Shown here: in pieces, positions 7,423 to 13,638 of the stretch | How the letters are laid out: each line of letters begins with the position of its first letter | Position numbering within the stretch: the first letter of the stretch is position 1 | Assembly: GCA_002077045.2 (NCBI GenBank) | Contig: KZ111176.1 | Location: 185,038-198,675, forward strand | Direction: 5' to 3' | Source of the DNA: Rachicladosporium sp. CCFEE 5018 | Taxonomy: Eukaryota; Ascomycota; Dothideomycetes; Cladosporiales; Cladosporiaceae | DNA: 13,638 bases | Notes under the pieces: generated by a model | Databases searched by the model: none | Seen by the model: the letters and a program-made list of their open reading frames with translations, nothing else | What the model was told of the DNA's origin: nothing | Program-made: the position numbers and the translations under genes

Positions 7423-7429
7423 CGGTCAC
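7419..7429. repeat. Perfect 11-base inverted repeat before the dynein ATG
   Basis: GTGAC-G-GTCAC, ending four bases before the ATG. It includes TGACG, a half-site of CRE/bZIP type. It might be an operator-like element or a chance palindrome; it would also fall within the 5' leader of the mRNA. Confidence 0.3.
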
Positions 7430-7433
7430 CACG

Positions 7434-10400
7434 ATGGAGGAGCCTGTGATACAAAATGGGAATGGTGTGCCAAACGGAGGGCCACATCAACCGACACCCA
7501 CTACAGCTCCAACCCAGGACATCATTCATTATCTTACCAATGTGCTTGAAGTCACATTAGGCGCTACAGACGACGAGTTGCGAAGCGACGGCAGTTTACT
7601 CTGTGCCTCACTCCTGGACGACACATTGGCGAGATGTACTCGATTCGCACAAGAGGCCCAGGTGGCGCTGTACGTGCTCAAGGAAGCCGCCAAGATCAGC
7701 GAGACTTCTGGGATTGACGATGAGGACACCGAAGACCATGCAGTGTACACTTTGAGGCCTGACCTCACGTATTCTTCACGCACACTTGGCTGTGTTGCGT
7801 TCCTGAAGCGACCTGCGCCGATTACCTCGGAACTTCCCGTCAGCAGGCAGGTGTCTGTCATTAATCTTCCAGTTTCAGGAGTAGCTGGGAGTACAGGTGA
7901 GTCGAGATCGCCTTACGAGAGTCTACACTCGCTCCTGCGTGGAGCGATCGCACCTTTCTTTGAAGCTGCTGCAAGAGGGTCAGATCCGAGTGGTACACGG
8001 CTAAAGCCAGAGGGCGATGCGAGAACGGGTGTTAATGGCGCCCGGCGACGACTTGCCGAGCTGGACAGCAGTCTGCTCAACCTCCTGCACAACAGTGAAG
8101 TGCTCGAGCCGAAACTACAGATCCATGATGCAGTGCGGCGGCAACTGGATGATGCGCATGGAGACGTGCAAGCTGCGCTCGCTCAGATACCCGAAGAACT
8201 GCTTACGAACAGCATGATCCTGAACAAGATCCAAAGCATGGCAAATGACTGGATACGACAGATCCGAGACTTCACCAAGCAGGCAGATGAAAGACCTGTG
8301 GGCAACGCCACGCAAGAGAAGAACTTCTGGCTGTCAATGGAGCAGGCGATCGAGAGCATAGAGGAAGAGCTTGCTGGATCAGGCGTACAACTCTCGATGA
8401 AGATCTTGGAGAAGGCGAAGCGACACGGTACCACCGCCAGTTTCTCCACGGACACTGGCCTGCGTGAAGCGAAAGACCGCGTGCAGAGGTACAATCAGAT
8501 CTTCAGTGCATTCCCGATCGAGGATGTACTGAATTGCACATCAGTTGGTAAGCTCTACGAAGCCACGAAGGAGGTGCTCAGTCACCTCAACAAGAAGCTT
8601 CGCCTCTGCCCACAGTACCCCATCAAGCGCGCGATTGAGCTGGTCGAGGCTATCTCTGGCGACATCGATGCACGGCTCCATGACCTCGTGCACGGTAGAG
8701 TGCTTATGCAGATGGACTTCGAAGACTTTCTGAAACTGACCGCCAAGATCGGTGAGATCTGGGAGGTCTGGGATGATGCTGTAAAGGACTTCACGAACGT
8801 AGCCCGGGAAATGACCAGAAGACGCAGCGACAAGTTCGTGCCGATCAAGGTCTCTAGGCAACATGGGAAGACGCAGGACCGGGTTGATTATGTCGAGACC
8901 TTCCGTCGAAATCACGAGCAGCTGCAGCGCACCATCGGCAGCGTACTTGGCGGAGATGATGCAGCCAACGAGAACGCAGACGAGTCCTTGCTCGCTGACG
9001 GCGTGGGTGACGTCGATGCCATTGAAGACATTCAGCAAGCGTATGGCGCCGTAAAGGATGTCGATGTTCTGGACGTCTCCCCTGAAGGCGAGCGTCTTTG
9101 GGCTCAGGCCGAGACAACGTACAACGAGCGCACTGCTCGAGTAGAGAACTCTATCATAGCAAGGCTACGCGATCGGCTAGCTGTCGCGAAGACTGCTACT
9201 GAGATGTTCAGGGTGTTCGCCAAGTTCAACGCCCTCTTTGTTCGTCCGAAGATCCGTGGCGCCATCGCAGAGTACCAAACCCAGCTCATTAGCAACGTCA
9301 AGGATGACATCGAAGGACTCCAAGTACGCTTCACACATCAGTACGGCCAGTCTGAATCACACGCCATGGCTCAATTGCACGACCTGCCTCCCATCTCTGG
9401 TGCCGTCATCCGCGCTCGCCAAGTCGAGCGCCAGCTTGATAGCTACATGAGCAGAATCGAGGACATTCTTGGTTCGAAGTGGGCACAGCACACCGAAGGC
9501 CAGCGGCTCTTCGCTTTGGGCGAACGATTCCGCGAGCGCCTGAATACACGTCCAGTCTTCGATGACTGGCTGCGCGATATTACAAAGCGCCACCTTAGTA
9601 TATCAGGTCGACTGTTTACGATCGTACACAACAGAGTCCAGGGCAATCGACTCGATATTCAAGTCAACTTTGACTCGCAGGTCATCACACTTTTCAAGGA
9701 AGTCAGGAATCTACTCTGGCTTAACTTTAGTGTGCCGCATGCCATCAGCAATGTCTCGAAGGAGGCACGCAGAGTGTACCCGTTCGCTGTCAGCCTGATG
9801 GAAAGTCTCAATACCTACGAGCAGGCAAACCTGGCTATCGAGCGCATGGAGCCTGTTGCTGTTCTTCTTAGCGGCTATCGCAGCGCTGTCCAGGGCTTCA
9901 TTGCCAAGGGCGCGCCACTTCGATGGGACACTTTCGTTCTCGCTTACGATGTGCACATGCGGCAGGCAAGTAAGGAGTCGGCAGAAGGCGTCGCCCTCCG
10001 TGCACCTGCTGGTGACAATCGACATGTGCAATTTGTGAGTGACCTTGGTAACGCTATCTCGACCTTGCAAAGCAAAGTCTCTACGCTTGCGACCATACAG
10101 ACGGCATCTCAGGCAGCGCTACAGGAGCTGCAGAGTTGTGCCTTCACGCAAGACGCGCTGCGAACGCAACTGGAAGCTGCACAACGTGCCGTTGACCAGC
10201 TCAACCTGGACTCATATGCCAACATACCGTTCTGGGTCGATGGTCTGAACGCTAAGATTGTTGACATACTTCATTCGCGGCTGCAGCAGGCGCTCAAGGA
10301 GTGGGCAGATGAGCTTGACAACCCCCACCCCATTGCCCACAAGGATATCGGAGTACCGAACATCGAACCATACACACACGACATCGTTATGCACAGTCAA

Positions 10401-13400
10401 CTCATTCGACTTGAGCCTCCGCTCGCCACTGCTAGAGCTGGCTTCCTAGCAAATCTGCAGGCCTGGCTAGGCACGGTATGCGATCTGCCACGGGTACAGG
10501 CCTCCCGCTTTGACACCGCTCTTACTGCTGGCAACTCTGCATCTACCAACAGGTACGCCGAGCTTGCCATCATGTCACTCGGCCTATTAGCACCTCTGTA
10601 CGAGCGCATTGAGGGCAAAATCGAAGCTGCGCAAAGCTACGTGGACGAGTGGTTGCAGTTCCAGTCACTTTGGGACTTGCAGCTCGATCAAGTCGAGGAC
10701 AACCTTGGTGATGAGCTGGATTTGTGGCTGCAGCTGATCCAGGAGATCCGACAGAAGCGTGACACATTCGACACGTCTGGCATGCGTCGCTCTTTTGGCC
10801 ATCTCGTCATAGACTACGAGCAAGTACAAGCTAAAGTCAATGCCAAGTATGATCAATGGCAGCATGACCTACTAGGCCACTTCGCCAACCTGTTCGCCAC
10901 TCGCATGGTAGATGTCTACACCGACTTACAGCGTGCTAGAAAGGATCTCGAGGGCCAGAGTATGCAGACCGCATCGACATCGCAGGCAGTGTCATTCATC
11001 ACAGTCGTACAGACCTGCAAGCGGAATGTGAAGACTTGGGAGCCTGAGATGGACACGTTTCGTCAAGGACAGCAGACTCTGTCGCGCCTGCGCTTCCAGC
11101 AACCCAAAGATTGGCTGTACGTGGAACAAGTCGACCATGAATGGACTGCTCTTCTTGAAGTGCTCGAGCGGAAAGGTAAACTTATTGCAGACCAGTCTGA
11201 CGCTCTCCGTTCCAAGATCGTCGCCGAAGACGGCGTGGTGTCAAGGCGTGTAGTCGAAGTCACCGAGCGCTGGAACGAAGAGCGCCCTGTCGCAGGCTCA
11301 ATACCACCAGCAGAAGCAGTGTCGACGCTTGATCGCTTCGATAGGGAGCTCAGTCAGCTGAGCGAGCAGTCAGAGATGGTCTCAAAGGCAAAGGAAGCGC
11401 TCCAATTGCCTGCGAGTCCAGATAACATGCTCGCCACGTTGCTAGAGGAGGTGCAGGACTTCAAGTCCGTGTGGGCCAATCTATCCATAGTGTGGACCCA
11501 AGTCAGCGACCTCCGAGACCAGCCCTGGAACAGCATACAGCCTCGTAAGCTTAGGCAGTCACTGGAAAACCTCATCAAGACCACCAAGGAGATGCCCAGT
11601 CGTATGCGGCAGTATGCTGCTTTCGAACATGTGCAATCAGAGCTGCGCCAGCTGCTCAAGGTCAATCCCCTACTGACCGAGATGAGATCAGATGCCGTGC
11701 GAGAGCGTCACTGGGCCAAGATCTTCAAGGCTCTGCAGCCGTCGAAGCGCTACTCCGCCGTATCGATGACGTTGGGCAATGTATGGGACCTTCGACTTGG
11801 TCCTAGCGAAGCTGTCATCAAGGATGTCATAACGCAAGCACAAGGCGAGATGGCACTCGAGGAGTTCGTTCGCTCTGTGCGGGAGCACTGGCAAAGCTAC
11901 AGCCTCGACCTCGTGCAGTATCAAAACAAGTGTCGTCTCATCCGTGGGTGGGACGAGTTGTTCGCGAAGTGCAGCGAGAACTTGAACTCGCTCCAGGCCA
12001 TGAGGCACTCGCCTTACTACAAGGAGTTCGAAGAGGAGGCATCGGCATGGGAGGATAAGCTCAATCGAGTGCATGTACTCTTCGATGTCTGGATTGACGT
12101 GCAGCGACAATGGGTCTATCTTGAAGGCGTCTTCACCGGCAATGCGGACATCAAGCACCTGCTCCCTGTCGAGTCATCGCGCTTCGCCAACATCAACAGC
12201 GAATTCATGGCAGTGCTCAAGAAGGTCTACAAGTCGCCGCAAGTGCTAGAAGTGCTCAACATTCCGGAAGTGCAGAAGTCGCTCGAACGCTTAGCAGACC
12301 TGCTCAACAAGATTCAGAAAGCACTAGGAGAGTACCTGGAGAGGGAGCGCGTCGCCTTCCCGCGCTTCTACTTTGTTGGTGACGAGGATTTGCTCGAGAT
12401 CATTGGCAACAGCAACGACACGCTGCGCATCGCTAAGCATCTTCGCAAAATGTTTGCCGGCATTGCTGGGCTGACTATTGAGAACGAGACTACGATCACC
12501 GGTCTGACATCGAAGGAGGGCGAGACTCTCGTCCTCCGAAAGCCCATCTCGCTAGCGACTACGCCGAAGATCAATGAGTGGCTGAAGGCTCTGGAGGACT
12601 CTATGCGACACACTCTTGCCGAGACCTTGGCCGAGGGCGTCACTACTTTTGCACAGCTAACTGATGACGATGACGAAGCTTTCGACAGCTACATAGCCAC
12701 GTACCCAGCGCAGATCGCCGTGCTCGCCGCTCAGTGTTGCTGGACTTCCCGTGTCAGCGCTGCACTGGACAAGGGCGGTAACGCACTGCAGAGCCTGTTC
12801 GAGTCGCAAGTCCATCGCTTGAAGGTGTTGGCTGCGACTGTGCTCGAAGACCTCGACTCCTTACACCGCAAAAAATGCGAGCACCTGATCACCGAATTTG
12901 TGCATCAGCGAGATCTCATCGAGAAGCTAATCAAGGGAGGCGCTGATTCGTCAAAGCACTACCTCTGGTTGCTTGCAATGAGGTATGAGTTCGATGGCGA
13001 TGCCAGTCCACTTGACAGAGTACAGATCCAGGTAGCCAATGCGACCTTGGCTTACGGCTTTGAGTATCTTGGTGTACCTGAGCGTCTTGTGCGAATACCA
13101 CTTACAGACCGCTGTTTCCTCACCCTGTCGCAAGCTCTTTCTCAGCGACTAGGTGGCTCGCCATACGGACCGGCTGGCACAGGTAAGACAGAATCTGTCA
13201 AGGCGCTTGGTGTTCAGCTTGGTCGCTTCACCCTAGTTTTCAACTGCGACGATACCTTCGACTTTCAAGCCATGGGTCGCATCTTTCTCGGCATATCTCA
13301 AGTCGGTGCATGGGGCTGCTTCGACGAGTTCAACCGTCTTGAGGAGCGCATCTTATCAGCCGTATCACAGCAGATCCAAAACATTCAGCTCGGCTTGCGT

Positions 13401-13638
13401 AAGCGCATCACGGATCCGAACGCTCAGATAGACCTCGTTGGCAGGCAGCTCAAGGTGCACGCCCTGACTGGCATGTTCATCACCATGAATCCCGGATATG
13501 CTGGTCGATCGAACCTGCCCGACAATCTGAAGAAGCTTTTCCGCAGCGTGGCAATGTCGAAGCCTGACAAGGAGCTCATCGCCGAGGTCATGTTGTACTC
13601 ACAAGGCTTCGCCGAGGCCAAGACACTCTCTCGCCAGA
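7434..13638 (+). CDS. nudA: Cytoplasmic dynein 1 heavy chain, N-terminal 2068 residues (3' partial)
   Basis: Motor subunit that moves cargo and nuclei to microtubule minus ends. The frame is open without intron from ATG 7434 (A at -3) to the window edge; an in-frame TAA at 7386-7388 lies upstream and no other in-frame ATG intervenes. Residues about 1-250 are the dimerisation part of the tail (LEVTLGATDDEL near 35). About 250-850 is the DHC_N1-like helical tail that binds intermediate and light-intermediate chains. About 1320-1730 is the linker (DHC_N2), with RERHWAKIF, WVYLEGVFTG (from W1560) and FYFVGDEDLLEIIGN (from F1645). AAA1 starts near 1875, with Walker A GPAGTGKTE (1912-1920, Lys1918), Walker B WGCFDEFNR (1960-1968, Glu1965) and sensor-I ITMNPGYAGR (Asn2019). 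Position and motifs match the cytoplasmic class, not axonemal dyneins. AAA2-6, stalk and microtubule-binding domain are beyond the edge. Confidence 0.97.
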   Translation, partial: MEEPVIQNGNGVPNGGPHQPTPTTAPTQDIIHYLTNVLEVTLGATDDELRSDGSLLCASLLDDTLARCTRFAQEAQVALYVLKEAAKISETSGIDDEDTEDHAVYTLRPDLTYSSRTLGCVAFLKRPAPITSELPVSRQVSVINLPVSGVAGSTGESRSPYESLHSLLRGAIAPFFEAAARGSDPSGTRLKPEGDARTGVNGARRRLAELDSSLLNLLHNSEVLEPKLQIHDAVRRQLDDAHGDVQAALAQIPEELLTNSMILNKIQSMANDWIRQIRDFTKQADERPVGNATQEKNFWLSMEQAIESIEEELAGSGVQLSMKILEKAKRHGTTASFSTDTGLREAKDRVQRYNQIFSAFPIEDVLNCTSVGKLYEATKEVLSHLNKKLRLCPQYPIKRAIELVEAISGDIDARLHDLVHGRVLMQMDFEDFLKLTAKIGEIWEVWDDAVKDFTNVAREMTRRRSDKFVPIKVSRQHGKTQDRVDYVETFRRNHEQLQRTIGSVLGGDDAANENADESLLADGVGDVDAIEDIQQAYGAVKDVDVLDVSPEGERLWAQAETTYNERTARVENSIIARLRDRLAVAKTATEMFRVFAKFNALFVRPKIRGAIAEYQTQLISNVKDDIEGLQVRFTHQYGQSESHAMAQLHDLPPISGAVIRARQVERQLDSYMSRIEDILGSKWAQHTEGQRLFALGERFRERLNTRPVFDDWLRDITKRHLSISGRLFTIVHNRVQGNRLDIQVNFDSQVITLFKEVRNLLWLNFSVPHAISNVSKEARRVYPFAVSLMESLNTYEQANLAIERMEPVAVLLSGYRSAVQGFIAKGAPLRWDTFVLAYDVHMRQASKESAEGVALRAPAGDNRHVQFVSDLGNAISTLQSKVSTLATIQTASQAALQELQSCAFTQDALRTQLEAAQRAVDQLNLDSYANIPFWVDGLNAKIVDILHSRLQQALKEWADELDNPHPIAHKDIGVPNIEPYTHDIVMHSQLIRLEPPLATARAGFLANLQAWLGTVCDLPRVQASRFDTALTAGNSASTNRYAELAIMSLGLLAPLYERIEGKIEAAQSYVDEWLQFQSLWDLQLDQVEDNLGDELDLWLQLIQEIRQKRDTFDTSGMRRSFGHLVIDYEQVQAKVNAKYDQWQHDLLGHFANLFATRMVDVYTDLQRARKDLEGQSMQTASTSQAVSFITVVQTCKRNVKTWEPEMDTFRQGQQTLSRLRFQQPKDWLYVEQVDHEWTALLEVLERKGKLIADQSDALRSKIVAEDGVVSRRVVEVTERWNEERPVAGSIPPAEAVSTLDRFDRELSQLSEQSEMVSKAKEALQLPASPDNMLATLLEEVQDFKSVWANLSIVWTQVSDLRDQPWNSIQPRKLRQSLENLIKTTKEMPSRMRQYAAFEHVQSELRQLLKVNPLLTEMRSDAVRERHWAKIFKALQPSKRYSAVSMTLGNVWDLRLGPSEAVIKDVITQAQGEMALEEFVRSVREHWQSYSLDLVQYQNKCRLIRGWDELFAKCSENLNSLQAMRHSPYYKEFEEEASAWEDKLNRVHVLFDVWIDVQRQWVYLEGVFTGNADIKHLLPVESSRFANINSEFMAVLKKVYKSPQVLEVLNIPEVQKSLERLADLLNKIQKALGEYLERERVAFPRFYFVGDEDLLEIIGNSNDTLRIAKHLRKMFAGIAGLTIENETTITGLTSKEGETLVLRKPISLATTPKINEWLKALEDSMRHTLAETLAEGVTTFAQLTDDDDEAFDSYIATYPAQIAVLAAQCCWTSRVSAALDKGGNALQSLFESQVHRLKVLAATVLEDLDSLHRKKCEHLITEFVHQRDLIEKLIKGGADSSKHYLWLLAMRYEFDGDASPLDRVQIQVANATLAYGFEYLGVPERLVRIPLTDRCFLTLSQALSQRLGGSPYGPAGTGKTESVKALGVQLGRFTLVFNCDDTFDFQAMGRIFLGISQVGAWGCFDEFNRLEERILSAVSQQIQNIQLGLRKRITDPNAQIDLVGRQLKVHALTGMFITMNPGYAGRSNLPDNLKKLFRSVAMSKPDKELIAEVMLYSQGFAEAKTLSRQ

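Larger units (their letters stand above)
7180..7433. promoter_or_regulatory. Divergent promoter and dynein leader
   Basis: 254 bases between the head of frame A (-) and the dynein start (+), so it should carry promoters for both. A palindromic TATATA at 7226-7231 could act in either direction. It is about 47 bases from the head of frame A and about 203 from the dynein ATG. The right half contains upstream ATGs and an 11-base inverted repeat, listed separately. Transcription starts are not known. Confidence 0.5.

Noticed and set aside
8541..9038. 165-codon minus-strand frame inside dynein
   Set aside because: It is antisense to the dynein tail, which is clearly coding on the plus strand. No family resemblance and no independent signals.
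11688..12158. 156-codon minus-strand frame inside the dynein linker
   Set aside because: Antisense to the conserved DHC_N2 region; explained as a shadow of the strongly constrained plus strand.
1..13638. Mobile elements, CRISPR arrays or transferred DNA
   Set aside because: No terminal repeats, transposase-like frames, regularly spaced repeats or abrupt change in base composition were seen. All recognised genes are ordinary fungal housekeeping genes.

Overview
The window comes from a filamentous ascomycete fungus (Pezizomycotina; a Dothideomycete is plausible but cannot be proved here). The evidence is eukaryotic housekeeping genes with short 48-59 nt introns that have GT...AG ends and a near-perfect CTGAY branch site, a Gly-rich Arp3 insert of the filamentous-fungus type, compact intergenic spaces, and a cytoplasmic dynein heavy chain.

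Layout from left to right. (1) Minus strand, 1-1228: actin-related protein 3 (Arp3), three exons, with the C-terminus cut off by the left edge. (2) 1229-2061: non-coding as far as I can see, probably the divergent promoter region. (3) Plus strand, 2062-2461: a possible small two-exon gene (108 aa) of unknown function. (4) Plus strand, 2537-4410: threonine aspartase (Taspase 1 family), three exons, complete, with a very long disordered loop before the catalytic Thr. (5) Minus strand, 4661-5842: TFB4/p34 subunit of TFIIH, intronless and complete. (6) Minus strand, 5839-6426 and 6427-7179: two unrecognised open frames, B and A, packed immediately upstream of TFB4. B ends in an ATGA stop/start overlap with TFB4. 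A and B share one reading frame, separated only by a single TAG. (7) 7180-7433: divergent promoter/leader. (8) Plus strand, 7434-13638: cytoplasmic dynein heavy chain (nudA/DYN1 type), the first 2068 codons in one uninterrupted frame. It runs from the N-terminal tail through the linker into AAA1, then leaves the window.

The recognised genes belong to separate processes: Arp2/3 actin nucleation, proteolytic processing, TFIIH transcription/repair, and microtubule minus-end transport. I see no functional cluster, mobile element, RNA gene or CRISPR. The most unusual part is the dense minus-strand block A-B-TFB4 (4661-7179), with the same-frame amber codon and the stop/start overlap. Next come the small spliced gene and the uORFs in the dynein leader. 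I do not see a convincing new multi-gene system.
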